DNA of 64,000 nucleotides, from the NCBI GenBank assembly GCA_003024175.1, contig MDYQ01000007.1, forward strand, positions 372,001 through 436,000, written 5' to 3'. Both the position numbers and the translations under genes were made by a program. The DNA comes from Planoprotostelium fungivorum (Eukaryota; Evosea; Variosea; Cavosteliida; Cavosteliaceae). Below are positions 51,266 through 61,968 of the stretch, one piece after another. Under the pieces are notes generated by a model, which searched no databases, had not been told where the DNA came from, and saw nothing but the letters and a program-made list of their open reading frames with translations. Each line of letters begins with the position of its first letter. The stretch's first letter is position 1.

Positions 51266-51540
51266 TCATACTAATACCGTGTGGTAGTGTATGTCATCTA
51301 GAAGAATGTTAACAAGTCTATTTATTGCCAGCGCCACCATCACACGACCATCGTTCCCTGTATACGGTATGAAACGGTCATCTCGAGAATACCCAAATTT
51401 GAGTCCAATGCTGTGACTAAGTAAACGTTATGATCTGCGTTGTGAATGCACCTGCCAGTCATCGAAGAAGTAGGAGAATAGTACCGTCGAATCATCTCGA
51501 GGATACCGAGACCTGATGAAATGACACCATGAACGGACAT
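51266..51540 (-). CDS. Possible small gene, strand unresolved
   Basis: On the minus strand, MSVHGVISSGLGILEMIRRY is followed by a possible 35-nt intron and then GLKFGYSRDDRFIPYTGNDG, VMVALAINRLVNILLDD, stop 51268-51266. The plus strand offers an equally open start (MSSRRMLTSLFIASATITRP, mitochondrial-presequence-like) and a coding-looking piece further on (VVDVSEEVTPESLQKIAVLL). A short motif GGTAT(T/C)CTCGAGATGA occurs twice, so the two strands mirror each other. I cannot decide which strand is real. Confidence 0.25.
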
Positions 51541-51815
51541 AACTCCTTTACCTATTAGATATAGGCGTGTAGTCGATGTTTCAGAAGAGGTGACCCCCGA
51601 GTCGCTGCAGAAGATCGCCGTCCTGTTGAATTGCAGTCAGAGTGAGTTTAAATAAATCTCTATATATTTTATGGAGGACACCACAAATGCACGTTGCGAC
51701 CATCGGTATCTTGTAAGCTCTGTTTACCGTTCGTCAATCGCTTCCTGGACGTGTCTCGTTTTCAGACAAGCTTGCGTCACGCTGTCGGATGTGATCCTCT
51801 CAAACCGGCTACAAT

Positions 51816-52314
51816 ATTGAAAAACGACTATTGATGATGAGGTATGAGGTCGTTTATCTACATCCTGCCAACAGTTTGTGTTTTTGTCGTTTTGGGGGTG
51901 TCTACGGCCTTGGTGAAAAACCTACGCGACGGTACGTAGGAAAACCGGGCCCGTAGAATTTTTCCTCGTCTATGCACCCCACGTTCCACCATCGGGCCTA
52001 TCGTTTTTCCCCTCCCGCTCTGTGCGATTTGTGGACGAGTCCCGTCGCAGCTCCTCTCCGGCTCCACCGGTAAGTCTACGGCTGGTTCTCCCTCGTTATT
52101 TCTTCCCAGCGAGTCCCATCGTAGCTCCTCTCCGGCTCCACCGGTAAGACTACAGTCGGCTCCTCCTCCGGTCATCTTGCCACCAAGGCCTTCCGCCTTG
52201 TGGCGATTGTAAACCTGAGTCCGTGATTAGTTCAATAAAATTCCCCAATGTACAGTGATACATATATGGGTGGGCGGGTGGGAGACCTCTCGCTTCGAAT
52301 TGAAAAACGACTAT
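51816..52314. repeat. 16-bp direct repeats bounding a ~467-bp segment
   Basis: ATTGAAAAACGACTAT occurs at 51816-51831 and again, identical and in the same orientation, at 52299-52314. Between them lies the GC-rich structured core. The arrangement resembles a target-site duplication around a short non-autonomous insertion, but no terminal inverted repeat, poly(A) tail or clear pol III boxes were found. Confidence 0.5.
52036..52168. repeat. Imperfect ~58-bp tandem duplication, 74-bp period
   Basis: Copies at 52036-52094 and 52110-52168 share AGCTCCTCTCCGGCTCCACC and its flanks (CGAGTCCC.TCG before, GGTAAG.CTAC after), with about eight differences. Confidence 0.85.
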
Positions 52315-52541
52315 GATTTCTATCGTGTGCAATCGTATGATGTCGTCGTTTTCGATATGGAAGCTGTATGGTACGATAGAGATCGAGAGCATTTCTCGAT
52401 AATAACCGTGAAGAAGCATCATTCTATAGTCGACATGAACTTTTTCGAAGAATATGTTATGTTTCAGCGAAGCGGCGAATGAAAAAATTATATATCTACA
52501 ACGTCTATTTATCAAATATATTTTCAAACACAAAGAGCCGA

Positions 52542-54770
52542 ATGGCGGACACCATTGGAAGACACTTGCTGCGGCACATCTTCTCTTTCCTCTTTCGACA
52601 CCTCTACGATCATCCGGGACAGAATCAGACAGCACTCCGCTCTTACAATGCTTGTCAGCTTGTTTCACATCTGTGGAATAAGGTGTCTCAAGCATGGTTT
52701 GACTTAAAGAATTTGGACTACAGGCCCTTTTGGGTCACGTATGAAAGATGCAATCATCCCGCACACCGAATTTATCTCCAACGACTCTCGAATATATATC
52801 TTCCAACCGATATAGACCGCTTGGTATCAGCCAGAACAGAAGAGAAAGAGCAGACGTTATTCTTCACATACCTCATTCGAGCACTCGCAGCCGCCGTCTG
52901 TTCTGATCTTGAGCTGGCCAAGCTGATCAGTCCTCATATCGAAGTGAATCATGATGAAGATCGTGAACGTCTCTAACGATCTGCAGATGACGAGTGAAGA
53001 TCTCAGCATTTTCTTCTACCACGGCTCTCATGAAGTTGATTTACAATGGAAACACTTGGAATCCATTGGCTGTATGGATGCCATCGTCAATAACGTTGAC
53101 GATGAAGTTTGGGATGATCAAATCCTCTGCCGGGTGATCAAGATGGGCAGGCTAGATCTGTTCCACAAGAGGCTGCAGAAGAGACTCCTATCATCGCGCT
53201 ACGACAATGTCATCCTGCTGACAGCCATCGAGGAAGGACAAGTAGAGATGGTAGACCTACTGTGCAAGTCCGTCCAGATCGATTTGAACGTCAATCGAGA
53301 CGCGCTGAGAGAGGCGATGGAAGCGCGGGGCTACAACACGAAGGTGCTGGATGCGGGAGTCATAGTGGAGTGGCCAGCGGGAGTCTCGGCAATGGATGAG
53401 AAGATAGGCTGGGACATCGTCGACAAGATCTTATCGATGGTCATCACTGACGGGAGAGCTCTCTGTACCTGCCGCTCAGTGTCACACCGCTGGGCCGAAA
53501 GATACGAGAGATGGCTGACGTCCCCACTTTTCTTCCAGACGGTATTCTGGAGAACGTACAGATCATGTGACTCCCGCGCTCATTGTGACTTCCTATTGAG
53601 ACTGATCCATCAGTGCAACGGTTTCTTGCCCGATGACGTCTTTCAAACCATGTGGAAAGAGCACGGCCGAATCTCCGTAGAGCGAGATAGATTCATCCAA
53701 AAAATCCTGGAAGAATATCTGAAGGGAAACTTCAAGGCCAAGAAGAACCCGAACCACAACGGTGATCATTCACGATGGATGCCCGTGAGGTGACTGACCT
53801 CTCGTTCAGATTGTAATTTCTTAGCGAGAGTCATCATTCGCATCGGTTACCGCCGTCTATTGGACACGGACTATTTCAGGGACGCAGCAATGCGCATCAT
53901 AGACTCCCTCTTCTGCTATTTCAAGCAGTATTGGGCCGATCTGGCCGACTACATTGCTGGTGATATGAAGAGTTACTTGATCCGAGAGATGATTCAATCG
54001 TCACCAGGTTGCGAGGAAGTGTGAGACTAATCCGTTCGCGTGATCCGTTATTGATCTTGAAACAGAATCAAGTCTCAATTGGATTCCATCGATTTCACTG
54101 AGGAAGACGAAGGATGGAGGAAGACTCTCGTCACTCTCTCCATTATGTCGTACCGCCCTAAGAGGAAGCATACACTCGAACGGCTGCTCTCCCATTCTGT
54201 GATACCACTCTGTCTAGATTTCTACCATTTCATCTTGGCCGTCAATATTAGTTTCACAGATATGATCACGCACATCGGTCAACACCTGCAGGTGAGAAAG
54301 AAGAGATGATAGCTGTTAAGGTTGATGATCAACAGTTGACCGTGCAATTGATGTCCAACATCTTCACTCCGTCTCAGAATCAGAGGAGAATCGACTTGGG
54401 CGATGGATCGAGCGTTCTGTTGATGCGCAACATCAGCTTGATGGAACTGTCTGAATTGGGATGCATCAATATGCTGAGAGACATCATCGAAGAGGGCCTA
54501 GACACAACGTTCAACAATCAGATCCTTGTTGCTGTGGTCAAGTCGGGCAGGACAGATCTGCTGAACATGATGATAGAGAAGATGTGGTTCAGCTCAGGAC
54601 CGAGCAACGAAGCTCTCTTGCTTGCTCTGCTTGACTCGCAGGATGAGATGGCGGAGATCCTGTGTGGCTGTGATAAGATCAATCTGTCGATCAACAGAGA
54701 GCAGCTGGTAGAGGTGGCACTTACAAATGGGAACGATCGGATCATCAGTGCCCTGTTGTCTCGAGAATAG
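52542..54770 (+). CDS. Two-unit F-box-like / ankyrin-like protein
   Basis: Five exons, start MADTIGRHLLRHIFSFLFRH. Two similar units in tandem. Each has an F-box-like head (SYNACQLVSHLWNKVSQAWF; ALCTCRSVSHRWAERYERWL), a helical middle with R(I/A)H..(Y/F)L.RL, and an ankyrin-like end (WDDQILCRVIKMGRLDLFHK ... LLTAIEEGQVEMVDLLCKSV ... LNVNRDALREAM; FNNQILVAVVKSGRTDLLNM ... LLALLDSQDEMAEILCGCDK ... LSINREQLVEVA). F-box proteins link substrates to SCF ubiquitin ligases; that role is inferred here from weak matches. The duplicated units are well diverged, so the duplication is old. Confidence 0.7.
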
Positions 54771-55001
54771 ATGTGATGTGTACGAATCCAATGCCTCTCT
54801 TTTATTCAATTTCAAAAGTTCTCGATTGGGACTGTCAACCGCCGATGGTGAAAGAAAGTCATCGACCATTTTGGCTATGCTCAATATCTGAAACTCAGAA
54901 GAGGTGATCAGATCATTGAAGTCGTCCGTACCCTCGCTATGGATTTCAACAGAAGAGACCGCCGTGCTCCTGGTGCAAACGACAACCTGTTGAGGCGGCA
55001 A
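54594..55001 (-). CDS. Doubtful minus-strand open frame
   Basis: A 408-base open frame (VVVCTRSTAVSSVEIHSEGT, FQILSIAKMVDDFLSPSAVD) with coding-like composition in its first ~80 codons. It begins without an ATG and its second half lies antisense to the end of the two-unit gene. CTAG just upstream could be an intron acceptor, but I found no good first exon. The block F..L......I..MV..F.P is faintly like the KEOPS subunit GON7; not enough to name it. Confidence 0.25.
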   Translation of the reverse strand: MPPQQVVVCTRSTAVSSVEIHSEGTDDFNDLITSSEFQILSIAKMVDDFLSPSAVDSPNRELLKLNKREALDSYTSHLFSRQQGTDDPIVPICKCHLYQLLSVDRQIDLITATQDLRHLILRVKQSKQESFVARS

Positions 55002-55172
55002 TACTTTCTAGTGCCTCAGTGTATGGCTATGATGTTGTGATACACATCATCATAGTGTATAATTGAGCTGAGGATGATCGGCTCACTCCGAAAATTGGAA
55101 AAATCTCGGAATGTGTTGCTCCCGTTGTGATGATGAGAAGTCACCGATCAACACTTCGATCAACACAGCACA

Positions 55173-57943
55173 ATGCCAAAGAGAAGTGCAAGTATCAAAG
55201 AGGAGGGAGATGCCAAGGAGACTCCCACTCAGAAATGGAGAAAGATCTCAGTATCAGCCGACTCCACCGCTGGAGATTCTGGCCTGTACTCTCTAGAAGA
55301 GATTGATCCGAGTGACTTTTTCGGATCATCGTACAAGCCTCTGTCGAAGAAAGATCTGGCGAAGAAGATACAGGAGAACGGAGATGAAAAAGAGACCACA
55401 GAGAAGAAGAAGACGAAGAAATCCGCTAAACCAAAGAAAGAGCAGGAGATTGGAGATGATGCAGAGACCACAGAGAAGACGACGAAAAAGAAAGGCAAGG
55501 CTCCCAAACCACAGAAGAAGAAAGGGAAAAAACAAGTCCAAGTGAAATTAGAAGAGGGAACAGCAGAGATCAAGCAGGAAGAAGGTGTAGAGGAGATGAA
55601 GGAAGAAGCTCCCATCGAGGAGAAAGAGGAGAACAAGATCGACATGATCCTGTGGAACACATACGGATTAGACTCGAAAATCCTGAGGGCACTGAGTGAG
55701 GAGGGATTCGACAGCCCGACAGAGATCCAGAAGGCCAGCATGCTCGCCTCCCTTCGAGATAGAAAGGATGTCGTGGGTGCTGCTCAGACGGTGAGTCGAA
55801 TTGAAACGTTCATCACTGATACGCTCAGGGTTCGGGTAAGACATTGGCCTTCGGCATCCCCATGATCAACACCATCTTGAACCGCAGATCGAGTGAGACG
55901 GGAGAGAAGTGTCTGAAGGGATTGGTCATGACACCCACACGTGAGCTGGCCATGCAGATCTACAATCATCTGAAGAAGATCTGTGTGCACACGGACGTGA
56001 AGGTGAGAGAGAGGAAGGAAGAAAGTTGAAGGGAACAGATCGCACCCATCATTGGAGGAATAGCGGCACCGAAGCAAGAGAGACTGTTGAGTTATAAGCC
56101 AGATATTATCGTTGCCACACCTGGTCGTTTGTGGGATCTCATGTCACAGAGTCTAGTACCTTATGTCACAGGTACTTCTCTCTCTTTCTCTTCTCTCCTC
56201 TTCATTCTCTCTTCTTCCCTCTCTCCTCTTCATTCTCTCTTCTTCCCTCTCTCCTCTTTATTCTCTTCTCATGTATCCTGTAATGATGAGAGATCAGACA
56301 TTCGAGACCTACAGTATCTGGTCATCGATGAGGCGGATCGTATGATTCAGGCGGGTTGCTATGCAGAGTTGAACAGCATCTTGTCCTCTCTACCCCTGCA
56401 GTACAAATCGGAAGATCAAGCCAAAGTCGAACCTCTTCAATCGATCAAGAAGGAGGAGACACAAGAAGAGGAGGAGAGTGATACAGAGGATGTAGGAGAA
56501 GCAGAAGAACATGAAGAGGAAGGAGAACAAGAAGAGGAGGAAGGTGAACAAGGAGAGGAAGGAGAAGAAGGAGAAGAAGAAGGAAAATACGAACAGCCAG
56601 AAGACGAGCTGAGTGTACTGAAGCAAGAGCAGCAGGTCCAGCAGAGTGAGTGATGAGAGAAGGAAAAGACTGAGAGGAACAGAATACCCCAGACAGACGT
56701 ACATCTACTCGGCCACCTTGACCACAGAGACCAATCAGATCGATGTGGGAAGACAGCACACCACCTTGGGTGAGTACTACACGTTCTATCCATCAGAGAC
56801 TAAGAGAAACAGACACTCTACTGGCCAGACTCTCCTTCCAGAGACCGATCAAGATCATCAATCTCCTCAGCAGAGGTGTCGTTGCTTCCAGCATCACAGA
56901 GTACAAGATCGAATGCATGATCGAAGAGAAGGACGTATACCTCTACTACTTCTTATCCACACACAAGGGGAGAACTCTCGTGTTCGTTAACTCCATCGTA
57001 AACATACACAAGTGAGTGATTCATTTGATTCTACAACTGATCCCGTTCAGATTGGTATCTATATTGGCTCACTTGGGGACGAAAGTGCTTCCCCTCCATG
57101 CTAACATGCAGCAGAAGCAGAGACTGAGAAATCTAGAGAGGTGAGAGAGTGAAGAGAGAGCAATGGATGACAAGAACAGGTTCACAGCAGAGGCGGAGAG
57201 TGTCTTAGTGGCCACCGATGTCGCTGCGAGAGGATTGGACATTCCCCACGTAGATCACGTGATCCACTACCAGATGCCAAAGCACGTGGAGGTGAGTGGA
57301 GACAGAGTTCGACACTGATGATGACAGACCTACGTCCACCGAAGTGGAAGAACGGGAAGAGCGAAGCAGAAGGGAATCTCAGTGTCCTTCATTCAACCTG
57401 GTGAAGTGCAATACTACCGAAAGATCTGCAAGGCCCTCAACAAGGAAGACATGAGCCGATTCGATGTCAATCGATCCATCCTGCCTCAGATCACAGACAG
57501 GATCAAACTGGCTAGACAGATCGTCAAGGATGAAGCAGCAGAGACATCGGCCAAGGTGGAGAAGAGTGAGATGAAGAACTTGGCCCAAGCGGGTGAAATC
57601 GAATTGGACGAACGAGAGTGAGTGAGAGTCCTCCTTCTCAGCTCACTCTCCCACAGCAGCGATGATGAAGAGTTGGCCAGGGAGAGGAAAGTGAATCGCA
57701 TGAAATTGAAGGGAATGAAGGCACAACTGGCTCAGATGCTGAAGGTGCCTCTGTTTGCCTCCGAGAAGAAGGGTGAGAAGAGAGAGAAGGTGTGGCTGAC
57801 AGGGCACAGTCGAGAGCGGTGGAGTCCTTCCCTTCCAATTGATCCGAGAGAGACAGACGAACCGAAACGAGAGCAAATACAAGCAACACGGCAGACAGAG
57901 GAATGGACCTCCTCAAGTCAAGGTCAAGAAGTTTTACCGATAA
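55173..57943 (+). CDS. DDX24: DEAD-box RNA helicase, DDX24/Mak5-like
   Basis: About ten exons. Lys/Glu-rich N-terminus. Q motif GFDSPTEIQ, motif I AAQTGSGKT (split by an intron), Ia TPTRELAMQ, Ib [50 protein letters not shown] ~70-residue acidic insert (Glu runs, 56420-56650) lies between motifs II and [23 protein letters not shown] and [20 protein letters not shown] fit the Mak5/DDX24 group, nucleolar helicases of 60S ribosome assembly. The basic C-terminal end ([12 protein letters not shown]) is reached by a last intron; stop TAA 57941-57943. Confidence 0.9.
56171..56272 (+). repeat. ~28-bp pyrimidine repeat in DDX24 intron
   Basis: Three near-identical copies of CTCTCCTCTTCATTCTCTCT plus CTTCCCT, in the intron after the [19 protein letters not shown] exon. 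Confidence 0.9.
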
Positions 57944-57951
57944 ATTTCATT

Positions 57952-60348
57952 TTATCGATCGTTGTCCTCTCGTTGAATTCCAAAGAGGTTGCTGAATAAC
58001 TCCTTGGATCTCGTCACTCTCTCTCTCTGCTCCACACTCAGTGTCTGTGGTGCCATGAATCCGACCATCTTCTCGATCGTGTGGTATCTCAACCTTCTTT
58101 AGCTCTCGTCTTTCGTCTTCCCTCACCTGATCTCTCTTCCCTTGGATCCTTTTCGGTTGACCTTCTTCTTCAGTCTCTTTTGCAGCATCTCGCTCTCCTT
58201 CAGGTGCTCTGCGTAGACCTCTGGGTCGATCTCTTGGTTTCCTCCTATTCGTTCATTAGCATAGTATTTATCAAGTAGTTTAGTCCATCAATGCATGGGA
58301 TCTATACAGATGGATGGATGAATTATATAAGGTGCATCCTCAAATAATATCACAAACCTTCGATGGCATCTCTGACCACAGTGTGATAAAAGTCATTATC
58401 GTCATAAATCTCAGGATCTTCCTTCGCATCAAGATCCTGTGAGAGATGAGAAGAGAAATAGAGAAGAGAAGAAGATCTCACGTGCACACCAAAGATGCGG
58501 TAGGATGATCTCTTCGTTCTTGCCCTGGAGATCAACCTTCCACTGTCCGAGAGAACATTGTTCACTTGATGAGATATGTCTTGATTCAACGCTTTGAACT
58601 TCTTCCCCGAATACTGTCCCGACGATAAGATCAACCTGCTGTTCCAGGAGTCCAAATTCTCCATCTGGTATCCTTCGATGCTGCTCCATCGTCAGCTCTT
58701 CCTCTTCTCTTCCTCTTCACCTCTTGTTCTGTTCTTCCATCTTCTCCCACAGCTCTTCAACAGATGTTTCGGCCGTTCTCTTCACTCCGGAATACTTTTT
58801 CGTCGCTGGATTTTGAGATAAAAGTTCCTGAAGATCGTCAATACTTCAGGAAGTCATCGTTCATGCTGTATCACTGGAGAATGACACTCACGTCAGTCAG
58901 TTCCAAGAGAGTGTCCAAGAGGGAAGACACACTGGACGATATGTTCTTCATCTTCTCCACTGCGGCTGGGGTCTTTGTGAACAAACTCATCATCTCTCCC
59001 TGCATGATTCAATATCCTTCGTTTCACGATGATGAATCACCCTCGGTAGTCTGTTGGCTTTCTCCAATGGAGCGTGCATCTTGAGTTGTAGATCCACCAT
59101 GTCACGGATCAATTTCTGTCTTCGTCAGGTGACTCTCTCTCCTCCTCTCACCGTTTGATTCGAAGTGTGCTGAGCCTTCTCTAATTCCTTCTTCTCATCG
59201 ATCTGATTGAACGTCGCCGGTGCTTCTTCCTCTTCCTCCAATTGTCTCTGCAGTTCCGCTGCTTTCAATTGTGCCTTGGTCATCTATGATACATTAGATT
59301 CTGCTTCCTGATGTCATCCACATTCACCTTGATCTGCTGGTCTTCTCCTTCCTCTTCTCCCTCTTCTTCGTCCTCTTCATCTTCTCCGTCCTCCATTCCC
59401 TCTTCATCATCTGGAAGTTGATTCAGTCTAATGAGATAGAGGACCTAAACCTGATGAGATGGGCTGATCAGATCCGGTGTCAGATGCATCATCTGGTAAC
59501 ATGATGTCGTCATCTGTTCGTCATTCAATGGTCTCTTCTGGTCTCACGTCTCACCTCCATCCTCTTCTGAGTCGTACATCACTCCTCGAAATAAATCATC
59601 CATTCGACTCTTAGTGGTCTTTCCTTTCGTTTTCTTGATCTCCGTCATCACCTCTACATGCTCTCCTTCTCACCTTTGGCTTCTCCTGCATCTCTTCAGA
59701 GCCTTCTTCTCCAAATTGTCCTTCCCCTTCTGAATCGTCATCTTGGAATGGATTCTCTTCGTCACTGTCCATGTTCATCATGTCCTCCCCTGACTCTTCT
59801 CCGGATTCATCCCCTTCTAATTGATCCTCTCCATCACTGTTCATGTTCATGGCGTCTTCTTCTGAATCGATCTCAGAATCATCGTCTTCTCTTCCAAGCG
59901 ACCTGGAGTCTATTATTCTTCTTTGTCTTCGTGTCAGATCTCACTTTCTGGAGACGATCACTCCTGCGTATTTGGGATCATCGATCGAATAATCTCGAAA
60001 AGTTCCTCCAACCCTTGTATCCTTCAGCGATCACATTACAGAACTCTACATCACATTCTGTCCATCGGATCATCCTCTTCTTCTTGGTCGTCCTGGTTGG
60101 GTCTCCAACCACCCGTGACATCTCCCACATCTTCCGGATCAAAGTCTATCATCATCAGCTGTTTGCCTAACGCTGCATTCACCTTTGTTCTTGGGTGCTG
60201 GATTGGACAGTTCCAACAGTTGTTCTGCTAGACTACGACTTCGCTCTTGCTTCTGCTTGTTCACATCGGGTGCATTGGTCTTCTGTGTGCCACCAGCACG
60301 AGGAGTGATGGACTTTGTTGTCTTCTTCTGTGGCCTCCTGTCCGACAT
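57952..60348 (-). CDS. AATF: AATF/Bfr2-like small-subunit processome protein
   Basis: About ten exons on the minus strand, start MSDRRPQKKTTKSITPRAGG. A long acidic region (59850-59340; GEDQLEGDESGEESGED). Then the AATF leucine-rich/TRAUB region: FKALNQDISHQVNNVLSDSG, RLISRARTKRSSYRIFGV, DLDAKEDPEIYDDNDFYHTV. C-terminal TRAUB domain: MLQKRLKKKVNRKGSKGR, YHTIEKMVGFMAP, ELFSNLFGIQRED. Compare human AATF DDDDFYHQLLRELIE and LSFMAPIDH. It acts in early 18S rRNA processing in the nucleolus. Its stop is 8 bases from the DDX24 stop on the other strand. Confidence 0.9.
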
Positions 60349-60568
60349 GGTGATCACAGGCGAGGAAAGGAAAAGGAAGAATTTGAGAAAATCTACAACG
60401 ACTTTGATTATTCAGGATCAGCAAATCTCAGAGGGCAAAGAAGGAAGGCATCATCTGAAAGGCTTGGTGTTAGAGTTCATTGTGTCCTATACAAGTATAC
60501 AGCATCATCTGCAAACTGCCACGCTTGAACGCATCGAAAGAAACTGTGGGAAACTTTGAAGAAGTCTG

Positions 60569-61399
60569 ATGGCCGAGGATCAAACGGAAGTGGAATCTAA
60601 ATTAGAAGAGCTTACACTAAAAGAGGAGAGCGATGTAGGATCTGTTGGGAATGAGGAAGCAACAGACCTACTCATCAAGCACCCTCTTCAGAACCGTTGG
60701 ACCTTGTGGTATGACAATCCGGGTAAAAAGATCACATCACAGCAATGGCAGGACTCTCTCAAGAAGATCGTCACTTTCGATACGGTAAGTTTCATTCTTC
60801 AAATATTCAATGTGCTCATATTTCTCTTCAGGTCGAGGACTTCTGGGGGTGCGTTGTCCTGAATAACGTCATGCAAATGGTTGACCGAATGACAGGATCT
60901 TCAACAACATTCGACCGGCCAGCAAGCTGACACTGGGAAGCAATTATCACTTATTCAAGGAGGGCGTTGAGCCTAAATGGGAGCACCCCGACAACTTCAA
61001 GGGAGGCAAGTGGATCGTCACCATCAAGGGCAGAGGCTCCATGCTGGACCAACAGTGGTTGTGGTTATGTCCGTGAGATTCCTCTCTTCACCTTCTGATG
61101 CCGAGCAGTGCTGGGAGTGATTGGGGAGTCTTTCGAGGAGGAGAACGAGATCTGCGGGTGTGTGGTCAGTCTGAGGAAGAGCCAAGACAGAATTACCTTG
61201 TGGACGAGAAATGCTTACAATGAAGCTGTACAGAGACGCATAGGGTGAACGATCCCTCTACTCCCTCACTGAAGGACACAGATACCGACTGAAGAGACTC
61301 TTGGAGATCCCAGACAACATCACAGTGGGCTACCAGATCCATTCAGACTCGATGAAGCGACACTCGAGTTTTAACAACCGAAACCGCTACGAAGTGTAA
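60569..61399 (+). CDS. EIF4E: Translation initiation factor eIF4E
   Basis: About five exons, start MAEDQTEVESKLEELTL. Core motifs: HPLQNRWTLWYDNPGKK, FDTVEDFWGIFNNIRPASKL, YHLFKEGVEPKWEHPDNFKG, GKWIVTIKGR, GEENEICG-type (FEEENEICGCVVSLRKSQDR), LWTRNA, and the end YQIHSDSMKRHSSFNNRNR. The cap-stacking Trp pair (W of TLWYDN/EDFWG and of PKWEH) and the Glu next to it are present. It binds the mRNA 5' cap and eIF4G. Length about 210 residues, normal. It is divergent from AATF with ~220 bases between starts. Confidence 0.95.
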
Positions 61400-61527
61400 T
61401 CGTCAATAAATGAGATCCATTGCCTGAGGCCTTTCCTTGTGTTGTAGATTTGAACGACGTGATCAGCCCTGATTGAATCAACCCATCCATCGAAGACACA
61501 GCCAACCCGTCATAAACATACACAACA

Positions 61528-61939
61528 ATGTCCACTCAAACCCACACCAGCGAGGCAGAACAAAGGAGATTGGATCAGACCGTCACAGGCTTGAAGAAGT
61601 TTGAATTGGAGCAACTCCGTTCAGCGATGAACAAGGAGGCACTGAAGGTAATCACATTTCATGTGTAGCTGTCTGATGTGATTTCAGAGATGTGGTACAG
61701 AGATCGAAGGATTCAGCGCCTGCAGCACTGGTCGCACATTCACTGTTCCCTGGGCTTGCAAAAATGAATACGCAACACTTCTGAACTGCATCAATTCATT
61801 GTGAGAATCACTCATACATCACATCACCAAACTGACCTCACCCAGCGCATCGAGTGGAAAGTTTGAAGAATACAAGGTGGAATACTCTCGACAGAAGCTG
61901 CGAATGATCGATCAATACCAAGAGAGTCCAGCCAAGTAA
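61528..61939 (+). CDS. CMC1: Twin CX9C mitochondrial protein, CMC1-like
   Basis: Three exons, about 108 residues. Twin CX9C: CGTEIEGFSAC and CKNEYATLLNC, separated by STGRTFTVPWA, which is the Cmc1 spacing and wording (GR..S.PWAC). Substrate of the Mia40 import route in the intermembrane space. Cmc1-family members help cytochrome c oxidase assembly. The stop is 29 bases from that of the convergent transporter. Confidence 0.9.
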
Positions 61940-61968
61940 AAGATTCGATGCAAGAGCACTATGTTCGT

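Larger units (their letters stand above)
51541..52541. other. Gene-poor kilobase with GC-rich structured core
   Basis: No credible gene apart from a coding-looking piece at 51565-51655 (plus). The core, 51870-52220, is richer in G+C than its surroundings. It holds an imperfect ~58-bp tandem duplication, a CCTACG/CGTAGG hairpin (51921-51940), a GGGCCC palindrome (about 51947) and an AAGGC/GCCTT hairpin (about 52180-52205). The minus-strand frame across it (51858-52175) has no family signal. The last 230 bases before the next gene are AT-rich and probably its promoter. Confidence 0.6.

Noticed and set aside
51858-52175. 105-residue minus-strand open frame in the GC-rich segment
   Set aside because: No ATG-linked family signal, and it runs through the tandem duplication; composition alone keeps it open.
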